Shown: positions 39,473 to 52,700 of the stretch, piece after piece
Layout of the letters: each line of letters begins with the position of its first letter
Position numbering within the stretch: position 1 is the first letter of the stretch
Source of the DNA: Fistularia commersonii
Lineage: Eukaryota > Chordata > Actinopteri > Syngnathiformes > Fistulariidae
Assembly (NCBI GenBank): GCA_037954325.1
Contig: JBBMNZ010000067.1
Coordinates: 248,001 to 312,000 of the forward strand
Reading direction: 5' to 3'
Length of the DNA stretch: 64,000 nucleotides
The notes under the pieces: generated by a model
Databases searched by the model: none
What the model was told of the DNA's origin: nothing
What the model saw: the letters and a program-made list of their open reading frames with translations, nothing else
Position numbers and translations under genes: made by a program

Positions 39473-41710
39473 AACAAGTTAAAAGATATAGCCTTAAGGT
39501 CAAAAAGTGTTTATCTCACCGATGTTGAAGCGTTTTTGATTAGGAGTGGAAATAACTTATGGATTTCATCAAGTTGGTTTCTACTCTTGAAATATGTTGT
39601 TTAGGACATGATTCTGCACAATATTTTTCAAATTTAGTGTAATCACATCATAGGTTCAAAAGATATAGCCATTCGTTCAAAAAGTGCTTATCTTATCGGG
39701 TTGAAGCGTTTTCGATTAAGAATGGAAATAACTAATGAATTTCACCAAGTTGGTTTTTGCTGTTGATATATGTTGTTCAGGACATGATTCTGCACAATAT
39801 ATGTCAAATTCAGTGTAATCCAGCTACAAGTTCAAAAGATATAGCCATAAGATAAAAAACTCCTTATCTTATCGAATTAAATTATTTTTGAGTTGGAGTG
39901 GAAATAACTCATGAATTTCATCCAGCTGGTTTCTGCTGTTGATATATGTTGTTTAGGACATGATTCTGCACAATATATGTCAAATTCAGTGTAATCCAGA
40001 TACAAGTTCAAAAGATAGAGCCATGAGGTCAAAAAGTGCTTATCTTACCTAGGTTAAATCTTTTTAGAGTTAGAGTGGAAATAACTAATGAATTTTGTCA
40101 TTCTGGTTTCTGCTGTTGATATATGTTGTATAGGACATGATTCTGCAAAATATATGTCAAATTTAGTGTAATCACATAACCGGTTTAAAAGATATAGCCA
40201 TTTGTTCAAAAAGTGCTTATCTTATCGATTAAAGCATTTTTGAATAAGAGTGGAAAAAAACAATGAATTTCACTAACCTGGTTTCTGCTGTTGACATATG
40301 TTGTTTAGGACATGCTTTTGCACAAATATATGTCAAATTCAGTGTAATCCAGCTACAAGTTCAAAAGATATAGCCATTCGTTCAAAAAGTGCTTATCTTA
40401 TCGAGTCAAATCGTTTTTGAGTTTGAGTGGAAATAAGTAATGAATTTCTTCATGCTGGTTTCTTCTGTTGAAATATGTTGTTTAGGACATGATTCTGCAC
40501 AATATATGTCAAATTCAGTGTAATCCAGATACAAGTTCAAAAGATATAGCCATAAGGTTAAAAAGTGCTTATCTTACCGAGGTTTAATCTTTTTTGAGTT
40601 GCGGTGGAAATGACTAATGAATTTAGTCATGCTGGTTTCCTCTGTTGATATATGTTGTTCAGGACATGATTCTGCACAATATATGCCAAATTCAGTGTAA
40701 TCCAGATACAAGTTCAAAAGATATAGCCATAAGGTCAAAAAGTCCTTATCTTACCTAGGTTAAATCTTTTTAGAGTTAGAGTGGATATAACTAATGAATT
40801 TCGTCATTCTGGTTTCTGCTGTTGATATATGTTGTATAGGACATGATTCTGCAAAATATATGTCAAATTTAGTGTAATCACAACACCGGTTTAAAACATA
40901 TAGCCATTTGTTCAAAAAGTGCTTATCTTATCGGGTTAAAGCATTTTTGAATAAGAGTGGAAAAAACTAATGAATTTCACTAACCTGGTTTCTGCTGTTG
41001 AAATATGTTGTTTAGGACATGATTTTGCATAAATATATGTCAAATTCAGTGTAATCCAGCTACGAGTTCAAAAGATATAGCCATTTGTTCAAAAAGTGCT
41101 TATCTTATCGAGTCAACGCGTTTTTGATGAAGAGAGGAAATAACTATTGAATTTCACCAAGCTTCTTTCTGGTGTTGATAGATGTTGTGTAGGACATGAT
41201 TCTGCACAATATATGTCAAATTCAGTGTAATCGAGCTACAAGTTCAAAAGATATAGCCATAAGGTCAAAGAGTGCTTATCTTACCGAGGTTAAATCTTTT
41301 TTGAGTTGGAATGGAAATAACTAATGAATTTCATCATTCTGGTTTCTGCTGTTTATATATGTTGTTTAGGACATGATTAAGCACAATATATGTAAAATTT
41401 AGTGTAATCACATCACCGGTTTAAAAGATATAGCCATTCGTTCAAAAAGTGCGTATCTGATCGGGTTGAAGCGTTTTCGATTAAGAATGGAAATAACTAA
41501 TGAATTTCACCAAGTTGTTTTTTGCTGTTGATATATCTTGTTCAGGACATGATTCTGCACAATATATGTCAAATTCAGTGTAATCCAGCTACAAGTTCAA
41601 AAGATATAGCCATAAGATCAAAAACTGCTTATCTTATCGAATTAAATCGTTTTTGAGTTGGAGTGGAAGTAACTCATGAATTTCATCATGCTGGTTTCTG
41701 CTGTTGATAT
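39473..41710 (+). repeat. B/C higher-order region, second unit (3.35 kb family)
   Basis: Copy of 36,131-38,373 at offset 3,346. One monomer differs clearly: 37,147 has GAACAATAATTTC while 40,496 has GCACAATATATGTC. This suggests replacement of a short tract by a neighbouring monomer type. The copies separate near 41,713, where this one has GTTGTTGAGAACATG and the first has GTTGTTCAGGACATG. Confidence 0.86.
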
Positions 41711-43372
41711 ATGTTGTTGAGAACATGATTCTGCACAATATATGTCAAATTCAGTGTAATCCAGCTACAAGTTCAAAAGTTATAGCCATAAGGTTAAAAA
41801 GGGCTTATCTTACCGAGGTTAAATCTTTTTTGAGTTGGAGTGGAAATGACGAATGAATTTAGTCATGCTGGTTTCTGCTGTTGAAATATGTTGTTCAGGA
41901 CATGATTCTGCACAATATATGTCAAATTCAGTGTAATCCAGCGACAAGATCAAAAAATATAGCCATTCATGCAAAAAGTGCTTATCTCACAGAGTTGATG
42001 CGTTTTTGATTAGGTGTGGAAATAACTAAAGAATTTCATCAAGTTGGTTTCTACTCTTGAAATATGCTGTTTAGGACATGATTTTGTACAATATATGTCA
42101 AATTCAGTGTAATCCCATCACAGGTTCAAAAGATATAGCCATTCATTAAAAAAGTGCTTATCTTACCGAGTTAACGCGTTTTTGATGAAGAGAGTAATAA
42201 CTATTGAATTTCACCAAGCCTGTTTCTTGTGTTGATAGATGTTGTGTAGGACATGATTCTGCACAATATATGACAAATTTAGTGTAATCCAGCGACAAGA
42301 TCAAAAGATATAGCCATTCGTTCAAAAACTGCTTATCTCACCGAGTTGAAGCGTTTTTGAGTTGGAGTGGAAATTACTAATGAATTACAATATGCTGGTT
42401 TTTGCTGTTGATATATGTTTTTTAGGACATGATTCTGCACAATATATGTCAAATTCAGTGTAATCCAGCAACAAGTTAAAAGATATAGCCTTAAGGTCAA
42501 AAAGTGCTTATCTTACCGAGGTTAAATCTTTTTTGAGTTGCGGTGGAAATGACTAATGAATTTAGTCATGCTGGTTTCTGCTGTTGATATATGTTGTTCA
42601 GGACATGATTCTGCACAATATATGTCAAATTCAGTGTAATCCAGCGACAAGATCAAAAGATATAGCCATTCACGCAAAAAGTGCTTATATCACGGAGTTG
42701 AAGCGTTTTTGATTAGGAGTTGAAATAACTAATGAATTTCATCAAATTTGTTTCTACTCTTGAAATATGCTGTTTAGGACATGATTTTGTACAATATATG
42801 TCAAATTCAGTGTAATCCCATCACAGGTTCAAAAGATATAGCCATTCATTCAAAAAGTGCTTATCTCACCGAGTTAACGCGTTTTTGATGAAGAGAGTAA
42901 TAACTATTGAATTTCACCAAGCCTGTTTCTTGTGTTGATAGATGTTGTGTAGGACATGATTCTGCACAATATGTGTCAAATTCAGTGTAATCCAGCGACA
43001 AGATTAAAAGATATAGCCATTCGTTCAAAAACTGCTTATCTCACCGAGTTGAAGCGTTTTTGAGTTGGAGTGGAAATTACTAATGAATTACAATATGCTG
43101 GTTTTTGCTGTTGATATATGTTTTTTAGGACATGATTCTGCACAATATATGTCAAATTCAGTGTAATCCAGCAACAAGTTAAAAGATATAGCCTTAAGGT
43201 CAAAAAGTGCTTATCTTACCGAGGTTAAATCTTTTTTGAGTTGCGGTGGAAATGACTAATGAATTTAGTCATGCTGGTTTCTGCTGTTGATATATGCTGT
43301 TTAGGACATTATTTTGTACAATATATGTCAAATTCAGTGTAATCCCATCACAAGTTCAAAAGATATAGCCAT
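41711..43372 (+). repeat. B/C higher-order region, partial unit
   Basis: 41,713-42,502 matches 44,881-45,673 and 48,051-48,840. 42,503-43,372 matches 48,841-49,710 at an offset of 6,338 bp (36 monomers), with one visible difference (TTATATCACGG against TTATCTCACGG). The mosaic of partners shows this segment belongs to the 3.17 kb repeat family but was joined through different exchange points. Confidence 0.86.
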
Positions 43373-46300
43373 TTGTTCAAAAAGTGCTTATCTTATCGAG
43401 TCAACGCGTTTTTGATGAAGAGAGGAAATAACTATTGAATTTCGCCAAGCTTATTTCTGGTGTTGATAGATGTTGTGTAGGACATGATTCTGCACAATAT
43501 ATGTCAAATTCAGTGTAATCGAGCTACAAGTTCAAAAGATATAGCCATAAGGTTAAAAAGGGCTTATCTTACCGAGGTTAAATCTTTTTTGAGTTGGAGT
43601 GGAAATGACGAATGAATTTAGTCATGCTGGTTTCTGCTGTTGAAATATGTTGTTCAGGACATGATTCTGCACAATATATGTCAAATTCAGTGTAATCCAG
43701 CGACAAGATCAAAAAATATAGCCATTCATGCAAAAAGTGCTTATCTCACAGAGTTGAAGCGTTTTTTATTAGGTGTGGAAATAACTAAAGAATTTCATCA
43801 AGTTGGTTTCTACTGTTGAAATATGCTGTTTAGGACATGATTTTGTACAATATATGTCAAATTCAGTGTAATCCCTTCACAGGTTCAAAAGATATAGCCA
43901 TTCATTCAAAAAGTGCTTATCTCACCGAGTTAACGCGTTTTTGATGAAGAGAGGAAATAACTATTGAATTTCACCAAGCCTGTTTCTTGTGTTGATAGAT
44001 GTTGTGTAGGACATGATTCTGTACAATATATGTCAAATTCAGTGTAATCCAGCGACAAGATCAAAAGATATAGCCATTCGTTCAAAAACTGCTTATCTCT
44101 CCGAGTTGAAGCGTTTTTGAGTTGGAGTGGAAATTACTAATGAATTACAATATGCTGGTTTTTGCTGTTGATATATGTTTTTTAGGACATGATTCTGCAC
44201 AATATATGTCAAATTCAGTGTAATCCAGCAACAAGTTAAAAGATATAGCCTTAAGGTCAAAAAGTGTTTATCTCACCGATGTTGAAGCGTTTTTGATTAG
44301 GAGTGGAAATAACTTATGGATTTCATCAAGTTGGTTTCTACTCTTGAAATATGTTGTTTAGGACATGATTCTGCACAATATTTTTCAAATTTAGTGTAAT
44401 AACATCATAGGTTCAAAAGATATAGCCATTCGTTCAAAAAGTGCTTATCTTATCGGGTTGAAGCGTTTTCGATTAAGAATGGAAATAACTAATGAATTTC
44501 ATCATTCTGGTTTCTGCTGTTTATATATGTTGTTTAGGACATGATTAAGCACAATATATGTAAAATTTAGTGTAATCACATCACCGGTTTAAAAGATATA
44601 GCCATTCGTTCAAAAAGTGCGTATCTGATCGGGTTGAAGCGTTTTCGATTAAGAATGGAAATAACTAATGAATTTCACCAAGTTGTTTTTTGCTGTTGAT
44701 ATATCTTGTTCAGGACATGATTCTGCACAATATATGTCAAATTCAGTGTAATCCAGCTACAAGTTCAAAAGATATAGCCATAAGATCAAAAACTGCTTAT
44801 CTTATCGAATTAAATCGTTTTTGAGTTGGAGTGGAAGTAACTCATGAATTTCATCATGCTGGTTTCTGCTGTTGATATATGTTGTTGAGAACATGATTCT
44901 GCACAATATATGTCAAATTCAGTGTAATCCAGCTACAAGTTCAAAAGTTATAGCCATAAGGTTAAAAAGGGCTTATCTTACCGAGGTTAAATCTTTTTTG
45001 AGTTGGAGTGGAAATGACGAATGAATTTAGTCATGCTGGTTTCTGCTGTTGAAATATGTTGTTCAGGACATGATTCTGCACAATATATGTCAAATTCAGT
45101 GTAATCCAGCGACAAGATCAAAAAATATAGCCATTCATGCAAAAAGTGCTTATCTCACAGAGTTGATGCGTTTTTGATTAGGTGTGGAAATAACTAAAGA
45201 ATTTCATCAAGTTGGTTTCTACTCTTGAAATATGCTGTTTAGGACATGATTTTGTACAATATATGTCAAATTCAGTGTAATCCCATCACAGGTTCAAAAG
45301 ATATAGCCATTCATTCAAAAAGTGCTTATCTCACCGAGTTAACGCGTTTTTGATGAAGAGAGTAATAACTATTGAATTTCACCAAGCCTGTTTCTTGTGT
45401 TGATAGATGTTGTGTAGGACATGATTCTGCACAATATATGACAAATTCAGTGTAATCCAGCGACAAGATCAAAAGATATAGCCATTCGTTCAAAAACTGC
45501 TTATCTCACCGAGTTGAAGCGTTTTTGAGTTGGAGTGGAAATTACTAATGAATTACAATATGCTGGTTTTTGCTGTTGATATATGTTTTTTAGGACATGA
45601 TTCTGCACAATATATGTCAAATTCAGTGTAATCCAGCAACAAGTTAAAAGATATAGCCTTAAGGTCAAAAAGTGTTTATCTCACCGATGTTGAAGCGTTT
45701 TTGATTAGGAGTGGAAATAACTTATGGATTTCATCAAGTTGGTTTCTACTCTTGAAATATGTTGTTTAGGACATGATTCTGCACAATATTTTTCAAATTT
45801 AGTGTAATCACATCATAGGTTCAAAAGATATAGCCATTCGTTCAAAAAGTGCTTATCTTATCGGGTTGAAGCGTTTTCGATTCAGAATGGAAATAACTAA
45901 TGAATTTCACCAAGTTGGTTTTTGCTGTTGATATATGTTGTTCAGGACATGATTCTGCACAATATATGTCAAATTCAGTGTAATCCAGCTACAAGTTCAA
46001 AAGATATAGCCATAAGATAAAAAACTCCTTATCTTATCGAATTAAATTATTTTTGAGTTGGAGTGGAAATAACTCATGAATTTCATCCAGCTGGTTTCTG
46101 CTGTTGATATATGTTGTTTAGGACATGATTCTGCACAATATATGTCAAATTCAGTGTAATCCAGATACAAGTTCAAAAGATAGAGCCATGAGGTCAAAAA
46201 GTGCTTATCTTACCTAGGTTAAATCTTTTTAGAGTTAGAGTGGAAATAACTAATGAATTTTGTCATTCTGGTTTCTGCTGTTGATATATGTTGTATAGGA

Positions 46301-46542
46301 CATGATTCTGCAAAATATATGTCAAATTTAGTGTAATCACATAACCGGTTTAAAAGATATAGCCATTTGTTCAAAAAGTGCTTATCTTATCGATTAAAGC
46401 ATTTTTGAATAAGAGTGGAAAAAAACAATGAATTTCACTAACCTGGTTTCTGCTGTTGACATATGTTGTTTAGGACATGCTTTTGCACAAATATATGTCA
46501 AATTCAGTGTAATCCAGCTACAAGTTCAAAAGATATAGCCAT
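43373..46542 (+). repeat. 3,170 bp higher-order repeat, unit 1 (18 monomers)
   Basis: The next 3,170 bp start as a near-perfect copy. Over 43,373-45,673 against 46,543-48,843 I found three differences in 2,301 bp (44,555, 44,572 and 45,192). The CATTCATGC marker falls at 43,724 and 45,133 here and at 46,894 and 48,303 in the next unit, giving alternating spacings of 10 and 8 monomers. The last part of unit 1 (45,674-46,542) instead matches 39,510-40,380, so the unit is itself a mosaic. Confidence 0.93.
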
Positions 46543-49500
46543 TCGTTCAAAAAGTGCTTATCTTATCGAGTCAACGCGTTTTTGATGAAGAGAGGAAATA
46601 ACTATTGAATTTCGCCAAGCTTATTTCTGGTGTTGATAGATGTTGTGTAGGACATGATTCTGCACAATATATGTCAAATTCAGTGTAATCGAGCTACAAG
46701 TTCAAAAGATATAGCCATAAGGTTAAAAAGGGCTTATCTTACCGAGGTTAAATCTTTTTTGAGTTGGAGTGGAAATGACGAATGAATTTAGTCATGCTGG
46801 TTTCTGCTGTTGAAATATGTTGTTCAGGACATGATTCTGCACAATATATGTCAAATTCAGTGTAATCCAGCGACAAGATCAAAAAATATAGCCATTCATG
46901 CAAAAAGTGCTTATCTCACAGAGTTGAAGCGTTTTTTATTAGGTGTGGAAATAACTAAAGAATTTCATCAAGTTGGTTTCTACTGTTGAAATATGCTGTT
47001 TAGGACATGATTTTGTACAATATATGTCAAATTCAGTGTAATCCCTTCACAGGTTCAAAAGATATAGCCATTCATTCAAAAAGTGCTTATCTCACCGAGT
47101 TAACGCGTTTTTGATGAAGAGAGGAAATAACTATTGAATTTCACCAAGCCTGTTTCTTGTGTTGATAGATGTTGTGTAGGACATGATTCTGTACAATATA
47201 TGTCAAATTCAGTGTAATCCAGCGACAAGATCAAAAGATATAGCCATTCGTTCAAAAACTGCTTATCTCTCCGAGTTGAAGCGTTTTTGAGTTGGAGTGG
47301 AAATTACTAATGAATTACAATATGCTGGTTTTTGCTGTTGATATATGTTTTTTAGGACATGATTCTGCACAATATATGTCAAATTCAGTGTAATCCAGCA
47401 ACAAGTTAAAAGATATAGCCTTAAGGTCAAAAAGTGTTTATCTCACCGATGTTGAAGCGTTTTTGATTAGGAGTGGAAATAACTTATGGATTTCATCAAG
47501 TTGGTTTCTACTCTTGAAATATGTTGTTTAGGACATGATTCTGCACAATATTTTTCAAATTTAGTGTAATAACATCATAGGTTCAAAAGATATAGCCATT
47601 CGTTCAAAAAGTGCTTATCTTATCGGGTTGAAGCGTTTTCGATTAAGAATGGAAATAACTAATGAATTTCATCATTCTGGTTTCTGCTGTTTATATATGT
47701 TGTTTAGGACATGATTAAGCACAACATATGTAAAATTTAGTCTAATCACATCACCGGTTTAAAAGATATAGCCATTCGTTCAAAAAGTGCGTATCTGATC
47801 GGGTTGAAGCGTTTTCGATTAAGAATGGAAATAACTAATGAATTTCACCAAGTTGTTTTTTGCTGTTGATATATCTTGTTCAGGACATGATTCTGCACAA
47901 TATATGTCAAATTCAGTGTAATCCAGCTACAAGTTCAAAAGATATAGCCATAAGATCAAAAACTGCTTATCTTATCGAATTAAATCGTTTTTGAGTTGGA
48001 GTGGAAGTAACTCATGAATTTCATCATGCTGGTTTCTGCTGTTGATATATGTTGTTGAGAACATGATTCTGCACAATATATGTCAAATTCAGTGTAATCC
48101 AGCTACAAGTTCAAAAGTTATAGCCATAAGGTTAAAAAGGGCTTATCTTACCGAGGTTAAATCTTTTTTGAGTTGGAGTGGAAATGACGAATGAATTTAG
48201 TCATGCTGGTTTCTGCTGTTGAAATATGTTGTTCAGGACATGATTCTGCACAATATATGTCAAATTCAGTGTAATCCAGCGACAAGATCAAAAAATATAG
48301 CCATTCATGCAAAAAGTGCTTATCTCACAGAGTTGATGCGTTTTTGATTAGGTGTGGAAATGACTAAAGAATTTCATCAAGTTGGTTTCTACTCTTGAAA
48401 TATGCTGTTTAGGACATGATTTTGTACAATATATGTCAAATTCAGTGTAATCCCATCACAGGTTCAAAAGATATAGCCATTCATTCAAAAAGTGCTTATC
48501 TCACCGAGTTAACGCGTTTTTGATGAAGAGAGTAATAACTATTGAATTTCACCAAGCCTGTTTCTTGTGTTGATAGATGTTGTGTAGGACATGATTCTGC
48601 ACAATATATGACAAATTCAGTGTAATCCAGCGACAAGATCAAAAGATATAGCCATTCGTTCAAAAACTGCTTATCTCACCGAGTTGAAGCGTTTTTGAGT
48701 TGGAGTGGAAATTACTAATGAATTACAATATGCTGGTTTTTGCTGTTGATATATGTTTTTTAGGACATGATTCTGCACAATATATGTCAAATTCAGTGTA
48801 ATCCAGCAACAAGTTAAAAGATATAGCCTTAAGGTCAAAAAGTGCTTATCTTACCGAGGTTAAATCTTTTTTGAGTTGCGGTGGAAATGACTAATGAATT
48901 TAGTCATGCTGGTTTCTGCTGTTGATATATGTTGTTCAGGACATGATTCTGCACAATATATGTCAAATTCAGTGTAATCCAGCGACAAGATCAAAAGATA
49001 TAGCCATTCACGCAAAAAGTGCTTATCTCACGGAGTTGAAGCGTTTTTGATTAGGAGTTGAAATAACTAATGAATTTCATCAAATTTGTTTCTACTCTTG
49101 AAATATGCTGTTTAGGACATGATTTTGTACAATATATGTCAAATTCAGTGTAATCCCATCACAGGTTCAAAAGATATAGCCATTCATTCAAAAAGTGCTT
49201 ATCTCACCGAGTTAACGCGTTTTTGATGAAGAGAGTAATAACTATTGAATTTCACCAAGCCTGTTTCTTGTGTTGATAGATGTTGTGTAGGACATGATTC
49301 TGCACAATATGTGTCAAATTCAGTGTAATCCAGCGACAAGATTAAAAGATATAGCCATTCGTTCAAAAACTGCTTATCTCACCGAGTTGAAGCGTTTTTG
49401 AGTTGGAGTGGAAATTACTAATGAATTACAATATGCTGGTTTTTGCTGTTGATATATGTTTTTTAGGACATGATTCTGCACAATATATGTCAAATTCAGT

Positions 49501-49710
49501 GTAATCCAGCAACAAGTTAAAAGATATAGCCTTAAGGTCAAAAAGTGCTTATCTTACCGAGGTTAAATCTTTTTTGAGTTGCGGTGGAAATGACTAATGA
49601 ATTTAGTCATGCTGGTTTCTGCTGTTGATATATGCTGTTTAGGACATTATTTTGTACAATATATGTCAAATTCAGTGTAATCCCATCACAAGTTCAAAAG
49701 ATATAGCCAT
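46543..49710 (+). repeat. 3,170 bp higher-order repeat, unit 2 (18 monomers)
   Basis: Copy of unit 1 up to 48,843. After TTAAGGTCAAAAAGTG it switches to CTTATCTTACCGAGG and follows 42,503-43,372 instead. The switch is in register inside the conserved A-tract block. With three differences in 2.3 kb it is the youngest large duplication in the window, unless it is an assembly error. Confidence 0.92.
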
Positions 49711-52700
49711 TCGTTCAAAAAGTGCTTATCTTACCGAGTTAACGCGTTTTTGATGAAGAGAGGAAATAACTAATGAATTTCACCAAGCCTGTTTCTGGTG
49801 TTGATAGATGTTGTGTAGGACATGATTCTGCACAATATATGTCAAATTCAGTGTAATCCAGCTACAAGTTCAAAAGATATAGCCATAAGGTCAAAGAGTG
49901 CTTATCTTACCGAGGTTAAATCTTTTTTGAGTTGGAATGGAAATAACTAATGAATTTCATCATTCTGGTTTCTGCTGTTTATATATGTTGTTTAGGACAT
50001 GATTAAGCACAATATATGTAAAATTTAGTGTAATCACATTACAGGTTTAAAAGATATAGCCATTCGTTCAAAAAGTGCTTATCATATCGGGTTAAAGCAT
50101 TTTTGAATAAGAGTGGAAAAAACTAATGAATTTCACTAACCTGGTTTCTGCTGTTGATATATGTTTTTTAGGACAAGATTTTGTACAATAAATGTCAAAT
50201 TCAGTGTAATCCAGCTACAAGTTCAAAAGATATAGCCATTCGTTCAAAAAGTGCTTATCTTACCGAGGTTAAATCGTTTTTGAGTTTGAGTGGAAATAAC
50301 TAATTAATTTCATCATGCTGGTTTCTGCTGTTGAAATATGTTGTTTAGGACATGATTCTGCACAATATATGTAAAATTCAGTGTAATCCAGCTACAAGTT
50401 CAAAAGTTATAGCCATAAGGTTAAAAAGGACTTATCTTACCGAGGTTAAATCTTTTTTGAGTTGGAGTGGAAATGACGAATGAATTTAGTCATGCTGGTT
50501 TCTGCTGTTGATATATGTTGTTCAGGACATGATTCTGCACAATATATGTCAAATTCAGTGTAATCCAGCGACAAGATCAAAAAATATAGACATTCATGCA
50601 AAAAGTGCTTATCTCACAGAGTTGAAGCGTTTTTGATTAGGTGTGGAAATAACTACTGAATTTCATCAAGTTGGTTTCTACTGTTGAAATATGCTGTTTA
50701 GGACATGATTTTGTACAATATATGCCAAATTCAGTGTAATCCCATCACAGGTTCAAAAGATATAGCCATTCATTCAAAAAGTGCTTATCTCACCAAGTTA
50801 ACGCGTTTTTGATGAAGAGAGGAAATAACTATTGAATTTCACCAAGCCTGTTTCTGGTGTTGATAGATGTTGTGTAGGACATGATTCTGCACAATATATG
50901 TCAAATTCAGTGTAATCCAGCGACAAGATCAAAAGATATAGCCATTCGTTCAAAAACTGCTTATCTCACCGAGTTGAAGCGTTTTTGAGGTGGAGTGGAA
51001 ATTACTAATGAATTACAATATGCTGGTTTTTGCTGTTGATATATGTTTTTTAGGACATGATTCTGCACAATATATGTCAAATTCAGTGTAATCCATCTAT
51101 AAATTCAAAAGATATAGCCATAAGATCAAAAAGTGCTTATCTCACTGAGTTGAAGCGTTTTTGATTAAGAGAGGAAATAACTAATGAATTTCATCAAGCT
51201 GGTTTCTGCTGTTGAAATATGTTGTTTAGGACATGATTCTACACAAAATATGTCAAATTCAGTGTAATCCAGTTTCAAGATCAAAAGATATAGCCTTAAG
51301 GTCAAAAAGTGCTTATCTTACCGAGGTGAAATCGTTTTTGAGTTGGAGTGGAAATAACTAATGAGTTTCATCAAGCTGGTTTCTGCTGTTGAGATATGTT
51401 GTTTAGGACAATATTCTGCACAATATATGTCAAATTCAGTGTAATCCAGCTACAAGATCAAAAAATATAGCCATGAGGTCAAAGAGTGCTTATGTTAACC
51501 GAAGTGAAATCGTTTTTGAGTTGGAATGGAAATAACTAATGAATTTCATCATTCTGGTTTCTGCTGTTTATATATGATGTTTAGGACATGATTAAGCAAA
51601 ATATATGTAAAATTTAGTGTAATCACATCACGGGTTCAAAAGATATAGCCATTCGTTCAAAAAGTGCTTCTCTCACCGAGTGTAAGCGTTTTTGATTAGG
51701 AGTGGAAATAACTAATGAATTTCATCAAGCTGGTTTCTTCTGTTGAAATATGTTGTTTAGGACATGAGTCTGCAAAATATATGTCAAATTCAGTGTAATC
51801 CCATCACAGGTTCAAAAGATATAGCCATTCGTTCAAAAAGTGCTTATCTCACCGAGGTTAAGCGTTTTTGATTAAGAGAGGAAATAACTGATGAATTTCA
51901 TCAAGCCTGTTTCTGCTGTTGATAGATGTTGTATAGGACATGATTCTGCACAATATATGTCAAATTCAGTGTAATCCAGCGACTAGATCAAAAGATATAG
52001 CCATTCGTTCAAAAAGTGCTTATTTAATCGGGTTGAAGCGTTTTTGATTAAGAGTGGAAATAACTAATGAATTTCACTTACCTGGTTTCTGCTGTTGATA
52101 GATGTTGTTTAGGACATGATTATGCACAAAATAAGTCAAATTCAGTGTAATCCAGCGACAAGATAAAAAGACATAGTCATTCGTGCAAAAAGTGCTTATC
52201 TCACCGAGTTGAAGCGTTTTTGATTAGGAGTGGAAATAACTAATGAATTTCACCAAGTTGGTTTTGGCTGTTGATATATGTTGTTTAGGACATGATTCTG
52301 CACAATGTATTTCAAATTCAGTGTAATCCAGCTACAAGTTCCAAAGATATAGCCAAAAGGTCAAAAACTGCTTATCTTATCGAGTTAAATCCTTTTTGAG
52401 TTGGAGAGGAAATAACTCATTAAATTCAACATGCTGGTTTTTGCTGTTGATATATGTTGTTTCGGACATGATTCTGCACAATATATGTCAAATTCAGTGT
52501 AATCCAGCTATAAGTTCAAAAGATATAGCCATAAGGTCAAAAAGTGCTTATCTCACTGAGTTGAAGCATTTTTGATTTTGAGTGGTAATCACTAATGAAT
52601 TTCATCAAGGTGGTTTCTGCTGTTCAAATATGTTGTTTAGGACATGATTCTGCACAATTTATGTCAAATTCAGTGTATCCAGCTACAAGTTCATAAGATA

